Of a stretch of DNA of 64,000 bases, positions 43,381 through 52,607 are shown one piece after another. The notes under the pieces were generated by a model. The model was not told the origin of the DNA. It saw only the letters and a list, made by a program, of their open reading frames with translations, and searched no databases. Each line of letters begins with the position of its first letter. Positions within the stretch are counted from its first letter, which is position 1. The stretch is from NCBI RefSeq assembly GCF_003584125.1, contig NZ_QXFL01000001.1, positions 124,001 through 188,000 of the forward strand. Direction: 5' to 3'. The position numbers and the translations under genes were made by a program. This stretch comes from Aurantiacibacter zhengii (GTDB lineage Bacteria; Pseudomonadota; Alphaproteobacteria; Sphingomonadales; Sphingomonadaceae).

Positions 43381-43898
43381 TATTCCGTGTCGCTATCCGA
43401 AGCGTCGCCACCCGGCGCGTCACCCGCTGCGCGGATTTCAACCGGGAAGCTGACCTTGTCGCCGCCCACGAATGTCAGCGTGACTTCGGTCTCGCCGCCG
43501 GCCTGCAGCGTGTCGGCCACGTCCATGGCCATGACGTGATAACTCTCCGGCTCGAAAGCGATGCTTTCGCCTGCCGGAAGGTCCAGTTGCATCAGTTCGT
43601 CCATCGACGGCTCGAGGTTCCATTCGCCCATCTGGTGCAGCACCGCGCTGCCCGCGCCCTCGACATAGGCGGAACGGATCATGCGATTGCGCTCGCCCGA
43701 ATTCTCGATATTGAAATAGACCGCGGCAGGGTTTCCGGCCACTGCCGGCAGAGCCATCCAGCCATCGGTAACGGTAATTCCTGCGGGCGCATCGGGCGCA
43801 CCCTCGGCCACGGGCTCTTCGGTCTCGCCACCGCAGGCTGCCGTACCCATGACCAGGCCAAGTGCGGCCGCCGATGCCAGAATGCTCTTCATATTCAT
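43380..43898 (-). CDS. Periplasmic copper chaperone PCu(A)C family protein
   Basis: 172 residues from the ATG at 43898, preceded by gagaggggaattt (ribosome binding site); a TTG one codon earlier is less likely. Signal peptide with lipobox-like GTAAC (Cys at residue 22). The Cu(I) site pattern of the family is visible: VLHQMGEWN (His/Met) and SYHVMAMD (His-x-x-Met). PCu(A)C proteins deliver copper to cytochrome oxidase. The extra acidic linker after the Cys is common in lipoproteins. No cox genes are nearby. Confidence 0.88.
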   Translation of the reverse strand: MNMKSILASAAALGLVMGTAACGGETEEPVAEGAPDAPAGITVTDGWMALPAVAGNPAAVYFNIENSGERNRMIRSAYVEGAGSAVLHQMGEWNLEPSMDELMQLDLPAGESIAFEPESYHVMAMDVADTLQAGGETEVTLTFVGGDKVSFPVEIRAAGDAPGGDASDSDTE

Positions 43899-43945
43899 CA
43901 AATTCCCCTCTCAGAAGATGCGCCGATTTCTAGTCGCCACGTTCC

Positions 43946-43973
43946 CTTGTGCCAAGCAAAACCGCTCCTATAT
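43946..43973 (+). promoter_or_regulatory. dnaK: Sigma-32 (RpoH) heat-shock-type promoter for dnaK
   Basis: CTTG at 43946-43949, a 17-base spacer, and CCTATAT at 43967-43973. This matches the alphaproteobacterial RpoH consensus (CTTG-N17/18-CYTATNT). It lies 113 bases before the dnaK ATG, leaving a leader of about 100 bases. Confidence 0.7.
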
Positions 43974-44085
43974 CCGGCTTCGATACACAGCTTTTATCGA
44001 GCTGCCGAGTGGCCTTGCCAACAGCATCCCTGCGGGATCGGGGGGCCGAGCGCGCAGCGTCCAACACTGAAAGAGATGGGAAATT

Positions 44086-46026
<1,941 letters not shown>

Positions 46027-46043
46027 TCGGTATTAATGATGAC

Positions 46044-46089
46044 AAACCAACCGCCACCGACGCAGCCCGCGCCGGTGGCGGTGCGGTTT
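46044..46089 (+). promoter_or_regulatory. Long hairpin between dnaK and dnaJ
   Basis: Inner arms accgccaccg (46050-46059) and cggtggcggt (46073-46082) pair perfectly; outer aaacc (46044-46048) pairs with ggttt (46085-46089). No T-tract follows. The 75-base gap is therefore largely one RNA structure, likely to hold back transcription into dnaJ or to protect the dnaK mRNA 3' end. Confidence 0.55.
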
Positions 46090-46101
46090 GGGGGTTCTTG
46101 A

Positions 46102-47229
46102 ATGTCTGCGACTGAAGTCGATTTCTACGAGCTGCTGGGCGTCTCGCGCGATGCGGACGGCGCCACGGTGAAAAGCGCCTATCGCAAGATGGCTATGAAG
46201 TATCACCCGGATCGCAATCCAGGCGATGCCGAGGCCGAGGCCCGGTTCAAGGCGTGCAGCGCTGCCTACGAAGTATTGAAAGACCCGCAAAAGCGTGCGG
46301 CCTATGATCGGTACGGCCACGAAGCCTTCCAGCAGGGCATGGGCGGTGGCGGCGGCCATCCCGGCGCTGACTTTGGCGACATCGGCGATATCTTCGAAAC
46401 GATTTTCGGCAGTGCCTTCGGCGGCGGCGCATCAGGCCGCGCTCGCCCGCGTCGCGGCGCGGACCTGCGCTATGACATGCAGGTTTCACTGGAGGAAGCT
46501 TTCCACGGTAAAAGCACCGAGATCACCGTGGAAGTCGCAGCAACCTGCGATACCTGTGAGGGTTCTGGGGCCGAGCCCGGCACTGGCAAGCGCCGCTGCG
46601 AACTGTGCCACGGCCATGGCAAGGTGCGCGCGCAGCAGGGTTTGTTCGTGATCGAACGTCCGTGCCCCAACTGCAGCGGTCGCGGGGAAGTGCTGGAACA
46701 GCACTGTCATTCCTGCCGCGGCGAGGGCCGGGTGGACCAGGAACAGGTGCTCGAAGTCGAGGTTCCGCCCGGTGTCGATAACGGCACCCGCATCCGCCTG
46801 TCGGGCAGAGGCGAGGCAGGACCGATGGGTGCACCGGCGGGCGACCTCTATATCTTTGTTCACATCAAGGAACACGCCGTCTTTGCCCGCGAGGGCACGT
46901 CGCTGTTCACCCGCGTTCCGGTGAGTTTCACAGTGGCCGCATTGGGCGATACCATTGAAATCCCGGGTCTCGACGGCGAGACGCACAGCATCGAGATCCC
47001 GGCGGGAATCCAGTCTGGCAAGCAGTTGCGCAAGAGAGGCGCGGGCATGCCTGTTCTGCAAGGGCGCGGGCGGGGCGACATGGTCGTGGAGGTGATGGTA
47101 GAAACACCCACCAAACTTTCCAGTCGCCAGAAGGAATTGCTGCGCGAATTCCGTGAGACCGAGACTGGCGACGAATGCCCGGAAAGCCGCGGCTTCTTCA
47201 ACAAGCTGAAAGATGCTCTCGGTGGGTGA
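46102..47229 (+). CDS. dnaJ: Molecular chaperone DnaJ (Hsp40)
   Basis: 375 residues. J domain (DFYELLGVSRDADGATVKSA, HPD at about 33-35), a Gly/Phe region with GGGGHPGADF, and four CxxCxGxG zinc repeats: CDTCEGSG, CELCHGHG, CPNCSGRG, CHSCRGEG, then the C-terminal client-binding domains. ATG at 46102. The lipoprotein gene downstream overlaps its end by 17 bases. Confidence 0.98.
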   Translation: MSATEVDFYELLGVSRDADGATVKSAYRKMAMKYHPDRNPGDAEAEARFKACSAAYEVLKDPQKRAAYDRYGHEAFQQGMGGGGGHPGADFGDIGDIFETIFGSAFGGGASGRARPRRGADLRYDMQVSLEEAFHGKSTEITVEVAATCDTCEGSGAEPGTGKRRCELCHGHGKVRAQQGLFVIERPCPNCSGRGEVLEQHCHSCRGEGRVDQEQVLEVEVPPGVDNGTRIRLSGRGEAGPMGAPAGDLYIFVHIKEHAVFAREGTSLFTRVPVSFTVAALGDTIEIPGLDGETHSIEIPAGIQSGKQLRKRGAGMPVLQGRGRGDMVVEVMVETPTKLSSRQKELLREFRETETGDECPESRGFFNKLKDALGG

Positions 47230-47854
47230 AAGGGCAGGGCGCGTCGCTGCGGCGGCGGGCCTGCTGGCCATCCTGCAGGGATGCGCCACTTCTCCTAAGG
47301 CCGACCAGAACGGCTGCGAATTCGATTACGCCGCTATCCAGGCGCAAGAACTCACTCTGATCGAACAGGGCGAGCGTATCGCGGCCACCGTTCCGGATAG
47401 CGATCGTACGCAGGCAGATCTCGCCCTGCTGCAAGAAAGCTCTGCAATGCTCGACAGCCGTGATCGCGTGGTCGACCCGCTCGATGTTTCGATCATCGAA
47501 AGCGCGCGTGCCATGCTGGTCTCCGAAGATATGTGGAACCGGCAGGACGATCGGAACTGCGACCGTGCCCAGCCGCGCATCAGCCTGTTTTGCGCGCTGC
47601 GTTTTGCGTCAGTCGATGTCACGGGCACTTACAACCATCGGCGGGCGGCCCTGCAGGAGGCAAGGATCGCCGTGCAGGACGCGGTGCATGACCGCGATTA
47701 CGCACACCGCTTGCGCGACTTCAACAACGATCCCAACACGACGATTGCCGATGTGTGGGGGGTGCTGGACACGGCCCACGCGCGGGTCAACTATCGCCTC
47801 TGGCAGCAGCGGGCCTGCATGTTCACCCCTCAGACTGTCCGTACCAATTCCTAA
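47213..47854 (+). CDS. Putative lipoprotein of unknown function
   Basis: 213 residues. Lipobox LAILQGC gives a lipidated Cys at about residue 24, followed by a mostly helical region with several Cys residues (NGCEFDY, RNCDRAQ, LFCALRF, RACMFTP). The start lies inside dnaJ (17-base overlap) and the only ATG there gives a plausible lipoprotein signal. Family not recognised. Convergent with the patatin-like gene by a 4-base stop overlap. Confidence 0.72.
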   Translation: MLSVGERAGRVAAAAGLLAILQGCATSPKADQNGCEFDYAAIQAQELTLIEQGERIAATVPDSDRTQADLALLQESSAMLDSRDRVVDPLDVSIIESARAMLVSEDMWNRQDDRNCDRAQPRISLFCALRFASVDVTGTYNHRRAALQEARIAVQDAVHDRDYAHRLRDFNNDPNTTIADVWGVLDTAHARVNYRLWQQRACMFTPQTVRTNS

Positions 47855-50163
47855 CCCAGCTTTGCGGCAATCTCCTGCCGCAACGCAGCCAGCAACGCCG
47901 CGCTACAGTTGTCGCGGGCTTCTTCCTCGTCGCAGATGGCGAGGAAGGCTTCCCGCTTGACGGCAAGGCATTCGGCCTGGTCATACCCGCCAGGAACCGT
48001 GGAACAGACCAGGTCGATCATCCGCTCGGCTCCGTGCAGGCGGCCCCAGAGGTAATCGTTTTCCCGATAGGTCCGGCTGAAAAATGCACCGAAGTTGAAG
48101 AACTCGGTGCCGCGCAGCGTGGCCGCCGTGCCCCCTTCGCGAATTGCCGTCGCATCTTCCGGGCTGATGCGATCCACTTTCACCGGATCGAATTCGGTCA
48201 GCCCCTCGTTGCGCAGCAGGGGCAGGGTGGCGACGTCGTAAAACGGGAAACCGAGGTAAGCGAGAAGGACCCGCCGCCGCAGGTCCCTGGGCATTGCGTC
48301 CAGCGCCTCGCACAGCGCCTCCTCCGCCGCCTCGTCCGCCGAACGCAGGGCGCGCCTCTCGGCCAATTCGCTGAGGAAAAGGCCGGGGTTTTCCATCACG
48401 TCGGCGGCAATGCCCTCGAAATCGGGGCCGAGGTTGCCGTGATCTTCCTTGGCGAAATAGAGCGTCAGTGCGGAATAGACCGCGCTCCTTGCGTCCTCCA
48501 GCCCTTCGTCGGCGATGTCCGGATCGAGCTCCCAGTCGCGTGACAGGCGCCGCGCCAGCAAGCGCAGGCGGCGGATGCGAAAGGCAAGGTCATGGTCGCG
48601 AAAGAATGCGATCGCAGCCGAGCTGGCACCGATGCCCGTTTCCGCGCTGAGACTGCCGAGTTCGTGCGCGTCGATCTCCTGCCGCAAGCGCTCGGCAATT
48701 TCCGGCACGCTCGGCATGTCGGGGGTGTTGGCCGCACGCCGCGCAAGGTCGGCGAGGCGATCGAGGATGCCGCCCAGTTTGGCCTGGGCGTAGGAATGGA
48801 ATGCGTAGCCTGCCTTCTCGGCGGCGGCCTGCTGCGCGCGGCTGCGCCAGTTCGCCAGGCGCTTGCGGTTGGGCCGGTCGAGAAACAGCGTGCGCCCGAA
48901 CAGCTTGTCTACCGCCGCTTCCACCTCGGGGCGAAGCGCGGCCACCATCCTGCGCAATTTCTCCGCCTCGCGCGTCTGCTTCTCAAGCACCTCCAGGTTG
49001 TCACGGATGGGCTGCTCGCGCGGGATTGCGGACAGCGAACCCGCTATGGCGGCAAAGAACCCCACGGGTTTCACGGCATCGCCCGCTTCGACACGCGCAT
49101 GCTTGGGCGACGGATCGATATATACGAAGCGCCGATCAACCTCGCGTTGGGCGGGCCGCACGGTGAGGGCGGCGATAGCCCCTTCGAACGGAGCGTTGTT
49201 GAGAACCGATCCATCCACCAGCGAGACATGGTCGACAGTGCCGCGATCCACATGCGTGGGCATCACGCGGCGCAGGAAAAGGTCGCGGCCCTCCCAGTCG
49301 TCTCCGCATACCTCGTCGATCTCCGCAAGACGCAGCGGAGGGAAAGCGCCCGGAAAGCTGGCCGTCGCGCGCGCTGCCAGTGTCAACTCGCACAGCTGCG
49401 CCAGGTTTTCCCCGCCGACAGTCGGCGTGTTTGCGCGAAAGCGGATGGGCATGCGGTGCTCAGCCTCTTCCACCCTTGGCGGACTATTGAGCCGAAGGGT
49501 TTCCAGCCTGCCGCGAAAATCGGTCGCAGTAACCAGCAGGTCCAACGGATGGCGCGTCGGCAGCAGTGGTGCCTCTGCCGGAGTATCGCCCATGGCCTGC
49601 AAGGCGTTGTGCAACAGGTGCGAGAAACCCTCGCCGGAAAAGGGCGGCTCGAACCAACGCCCGCGCACCAGGCTGGAGATCTTCTGCCGCACCTCGTTGC
49701 GGGTTTCCGCCGCCACGGTTTCGGTCACCGTGTTCCCAGGTGCGCGGGTAAGGTACCAGACTATGGGCCGCATGTAGACGCGCGCCGCCGGCGACCACGG
49801 TCTCGCCTCCGGTTCGACCAGCCTTTCGACATCGGCATTCTTCAGCCAGAGTTCGGTAAGGGGCTCCAGGCTGTGGCCGGAATGAATGGCCTGTGCGAGA
49901 AACACGGCATTGATGCCGCCGGCGCTGGCGCCCGTGATGATATCGGGCAGCACACGCAGGCGAAGAGTGCGCTCTTTCTGGATCTGGCGCAGCAGCGAGA
50001 GATAGACCGCCTCTACGCCCGAGGCCTGCTCCTCCTCCGCTGCATGAAAGGCACGGCTGGCACGCGCCAGTTTCCACACTTCCTTGGTGACGCCGTGCAT
50101 GTAAACCGCCAGGCTGACACCCCCGTAACAAACCAGCGCAATCCTGAGTTCTTTCTGCCGCAT
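47851..50163 (-). CDS. Patatin-like phospholipase (patatin-related protein, large form)
   Basis: 770 residues. Patatin core: RIALVCYGGVSLAVYMHGVT (oxyanion-loop-like Gly block at the N-terminus), DIITGASAGGINAVFLAQAI (GxSxG nucleophile), and SLVDGSVLNNAPF (DG(A/S) catalytic Asp). The remaining ~400 residues are Arg-rich helical, matching the DUF3376-type C-terminal extension of this family (TIGR03607). No signal peptide. Divergent from radA. Probably acts on membrane lipids; substrate unknown. Confidence 0.88.
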   Translation of the reverse strand: MRQKELRIALVCYGGVSLAVYMHGVTKEVWKLARASRAFHAAEEEQASGVEAVYLSLLRQIQKERTLRLRVLPDIITGASAGGINAVFLAQAIHSGHSLEPLTELWLKNADVERLVEPEARPWSPAARVYMRPIVWYLTRAPGNTVTETVAAETRNEVRQKISSLVRGRWFEPPFSGEGFSHLLHNALQAMGDTPAEAPLLPTRHPLDLLVTATDFRGRLETLRLNSPPRVEEAEHRMPIRFRANTPTVGGENLAQLCELTLAARATASFPGAFPPLRLAEIDEVCGDDWEGRDLFLRRVMPTHVDRGTVDHVSLVDGSVLNNAPFEGAIAALTVRPAQREVDRRFVYIDPSPKHARVEAGDAVKPVGFFAAIAGSLSAIPREQPIRDNLEVLEKQTREAEKLRRMVAALRPEVEAAVDKLFGRTLFLDRPNRKRLANWRSRAQQAAAEKAGYAFHSYAQAKLGGILDRLADLARRAANTPDMPSVPEIAERLRQEIDAHELGSLSAETGIGASSAAIAFFRDHDLAFRIRRLRLLARRLSRDWELDPDIADEGLEDARSAVYSALTLYFAKEDHGNLGPDFEGIAADVMENPGLFLSELAERRALRSADEAAEEALCEALDAMPRDLRRRVLLAYLGFPFYDVATLPLLRNEGLTEFDPVKVDRISPEDATAIREGGTAATLRGTEFFNFGAFFSRTYRENDYLWGRLHGAERMIDLVCSTVPGGYDQAECLAVKREAFLAICDEEEARDNCSAALLAALRQEIAAKLG

Positions 50164-50221
50164 TGGCCCCTAGATGGCAGAAGCGAAAGCCGGTTACCAG
50201 ATCGGTGTTCTGCGCGCTTGC

Positions 50222-50236
50222 GTTCCGCTTTCGTTC
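50222..50236 (+). promoter_or_regulatory. radA: GTTC-N7-GTTC repeat (LexA-type SOS box) before radA
   Basis: The bases GTTCCGCTTTCGTTC form the direct repeat GTTC-N7-GTTC, the LexA motif known from alphaproteobacteria, placed 18-32 bases before the radA ATG. The motif has eight fixed positions, so one or two chance hits are expected in a window this size; its place before a recombination gene raises interest. Confidence 0.4.
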
Positions 50237-50253
50237 CGGTTAGCTACCATCCC

Positions 50254-51621
50254 ATGGCAAAGCCCAAGAAGCGTTACGTCTGCACGGAATGTGGCAGCTT
50301 GTCCCATCGCTGGCAGGGGCAGTGCCCCGACTGCTCGCAGTGGAATTCGCTGGTAGAAGAGGCGCCTGACACGAAGTTTACCGCAAAGCACGATCTTTCG
50401 AGCGGGGGCAGGGCGATCGTCTTCGAAGCGCTGGATGAGCCGACTAAGCCGCTGACCCGTCAATCCACCGGCATCGCCGAATTCGACCGTGCTTTGGGTG
50501 GCGGGCTGGTACCGGGGGGCGCCATCCTGATGGGCGGTGAACCGGGGATCGGCAAGTCCACCCTATTGCTACAGGCAGCGGCGAAAATTGCGCAGAAGGG
50601 CGGGAGCGTCGTCTATGTGAGCGGGGAAGAGGCGACCGGCCAGGTGCGAATGCGGGCGGCACGATTGGGGTTGTCGCAGGCGCCGTTGAAGCTGGCGGCT
50701 GCAACGTCGGTACGCGATATCCTCACCACGCTTGGCCAGGACGAGCCACCGGAGCTTCTCGTGGTCGATTCGATCCAGACCATGCATTCCGACATGATCG
50801 AGGGTGCGCCCGGCACGGTCAGCCAGGTGCGCGCCAGCGCGTTCGAGCTGATTCGCTTTGCCAAGGAACGCGGCACCGCCCTGGTTCTGGTCGGCCACGT
50901 GACCAAGGACGGCAACATCGCCGGGCCGCGTGTGCTGGAACACATGGTGGATACGGTGATGAGCTTCGAGGGGGAGCGCAGTCACCAGTACCGGATCCTG
51001 CGCTGTCTGAAGAATCGCTTCGGTGCAGTCGACGAGATCGGCGTATTTGCGATGGAAGGGCACGGGCTGGACGAGGTGGGCAATCCCTCTTCCCTGTTCC
51101 TGTCCGGCAGGGACGAACCGATTGCTGGCGCGGCGGTTTTCCCCGCGCTGGAAGGGACGCGCCCCGTGCTGGTGGAAATCCAGGCGCTGATCGTGCGGTT
51201 GCAATCGGGTGCTACGCCCCGGCGCGCGGTCGTGGGGTGGGACAGCGGACGGCTGGCCATGCTGCTGGCAGTGCTGGAATCGCGGTGCGGGCTCAGTTTC
51301 TCCACCGCCGAGGTCTACCTGAACGTGGCAGGAGGATACCGCCTTACGGACCCGGCTGCCGATGTTGCTGTTGCCGCGGCACTGGTTAGCGCGCTGGCAG
51401 ACAAGCCTCTGCCCGCCGATGCAGTGTGGTTCGGCGAACTCGCTCTTTCGGGCGAGGTCCGGCCGGTTGCGCACGGCAGCGTGCGGCAGAAGGAAGCGGC
51501 GAAGCTCGGCTTCAAGACTGCTTTCGGTCCGGGAGACGGCGGGCAGAACGTGGCAGGTTTGCGATATACGGATGTTCGCGCCGCAGCCTCTCTCGTTGAC
51601 CGGATTATGGCATCGGCATAA
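50254..51621 (+). CDS. radA: DNA repair protein RadA (Sms)
   Basis: 455 residues. N-terminal zinc finger (YVCTECGSLSHRWQGQCPDC), RecA-like ATPase with Walker A LMGGEPGIGKSTLLLQAAAK, the RadA signature KNRFGAVDEIGVFAMEG (KNRFG), and a C-terminal Lon-protease-like domain (no catalytic Ser expected). RadA helps branch migration in recombination. ATG at 50254; the much longer upstream frame is antisense to the patatin gene and rejected. Three genes follow closely: cvpA 12 bases downstream. Confidence 0.97.
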   Translation: MAKPKKRYVCTECGSLSHRWQGQCPDCSQWNSLVEEAPDTKFTAKHDLSSGGRAIVFEALDEPTKPLTRQSTGIAEFDRALGGGLVPGGAILMGGEPGIGKSTLLLQAAAKIAQKGGSVVYVSGEEATGQVRMRAARLGLSQAPLKLAAATSVRDILTTLGQDEPPELLVVDSIQTMHSDMIEGAPGTVSQVRASAFELIRFAKERGTALVLVGHVTKDGNIAGPRVLEHMVDTVMSFEGERSHQYRILRCLKNRFGAVDEIGVFAMEGHGLDEVGNPSSLFLSGRDEPIAGAAVFPALEGTRPVLVEIQALIVRLQSGATPRRAVVGWDSGRLAMLLAVLESRCGLSFSTAEVYLNVAGGYRLTDPAADVAVAAALVSALADKPLPADAVWFGELALSGEVRPVAHGSVRQKEAAKLGFKTAFGPGDGGQNVAGLRYTDVRAAASLVDRIMASA

Positions 51622-51633
51622 GTCGTTCAGCGG

Positions 51634-52149
51634 ATGACGGGATTTGATCTTATCGTGCTGCTGATCGTCGGGGTCGGCGCCATCGGAGGGTTCCTGCGCG
51701 GTTTCGTGCAGGAAGTCCTGTCCATTGCTGCCTGGATTCTGGCGATCCTCGCGATTCATTTCATGCACACCGACCTGACGGCGGCGATCCTTGAATTCAT
51801 GGGTTCGCCGATCACCGCCTCCATCCTGGCGTTCGCGCTGCTGCTGCTGATCCCCTACGCCGGGATGAAACTGATCGCCCGCATCGCCGGGCGCTCGACC
51901 CGCAAATCGGTGCTCGGCCCGATTGACCGCGTTCTGGGTTTCGGCTTCGGCGCGCTGAAGGGGGTGATCATCGTTGTGATCGGGTTCTCCCTGCTGGTGC
52001 TGGGATACGATACCGTCTGGGGCAGCAAAGGCAGGCCGCTCTGGATTGCGGAGGCCCGCACCTACCAGCTCGTGGATGCCGGATCGCGGGCCATGGTCCA
52101 GATCATCGCCGAACGCCGTGCACGCCTGCAGGTTGATGATACGGAATGA
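51634..52149 (+). CDS. cvpA: CvpA family membrane protein
   Basis: 171 residues with four hydrophobic helices. GFLRGFVQEVLSIAAWILAI at the N-terminus and the RSTRKSVLGPIDRVLGFGFG block are typical of CvpA, a membrane protein connected with colicin V secretion and envelope homeostasis. Overlaps the scaffold gene start by 4 bases. Confidence 0.92.
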   Translation: MTGFDLIVLLIVGVGAIGGFLRGFVQEVLSIAAWILAILAIHFMHTDLTAAILEFMGSPITASILAFALLLLIPYAGMKLIARIAGRSTRKSVLGPIDRVLGFGFGALKGVIIVVIGFSLLVLGYDTVWGSKGRPLWIAEARTYQLVDAGSRAMVQIIAERRARLQVDDTE

Positions 52150-52577
52150 GTGCCGAACGGCTTTACACTCCGCAAATGCTGGCCGCCGCTGTAGAACTTG
52201 CCGGGTTTCCCCCGCTCGAAGACGCGCAGTTCGTCGGCTCCGCACGCTCGGCCGCCTGTGGATCGACACTCGAGATGGACCTTTCGCTCGATGATACCGG
52301 ACATATCACCAGACTTGGCATGAAAGTGCGCGCGTGCGCCGTTGGCCAGGCCGCGGCCGCGATTTTCGCGCGCCACGCCGTGGGCAAAGGGCGCGACGAG
52401 ATGACGGCCGCGCTGGAAGCCCTCACTGCCTGGCTTGAAAACGACGGATCGCAGCCAGACTGGCCAGACGTGACCCTGATCGCCCCCGCGAAGGACTATG
52501 CCGGTCGTCATGGGGCAATGCTGCTGCCGTGGAAGGCGGCCGTGGCGGCCCTTTCCACCGCTGCCGAGGCGGGCTAA
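52146..52577 (+). CDS. NifU/IscU-like iron-sulfur scaffold protein
   Basis: 143 residues. The N-terminal NifU-type domain shows RSAACGSTLEMDLSLDD (Cys38) and VRACAVGQAAAAIFA (Cys64), as in IscU (Cys37 and Cys63). The third scaffold Cys of IscU is not present: the equivalent block reads RHGAMLLPWKAA, where IscU has His-Cys-Ser. It may therefore act as a degenerate scaffold or in another role. ATG overlaps cvpA (ATGA). Confidence 0.85.
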   Translation: MSAERLYTPQMLAAAVELAGFPPLEDAQFVGSARSAACGSTLEMDLSLDDTGHITRLGMKVRACAVGQAAAAIFARHAVGKGRDEMTAALEALTAWLENDGSQPDWPDVTLIAPAKDYAGRHGAMLLPWKAAVAALSTAAEAG

Positions 52578-52607
52578 CGCTCGCATCGACGGATTACGGG
52601 GGACAAC

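Noticed and set aside
48592-50253. Long open extension of the radA frame
   Set aside because: The extension is antisense to the patatin-like gene; RadA homologues begin at the zinc finger just after 50254.
50569-52269. 566-codon open frame on the minus strand
   Set aside because: It is antisense to radA and cvpA, both with complete family motifs. Its translation is low-complexity His/Arg/Gln-rich, typical of a shadow frame in GC-rich DNA.
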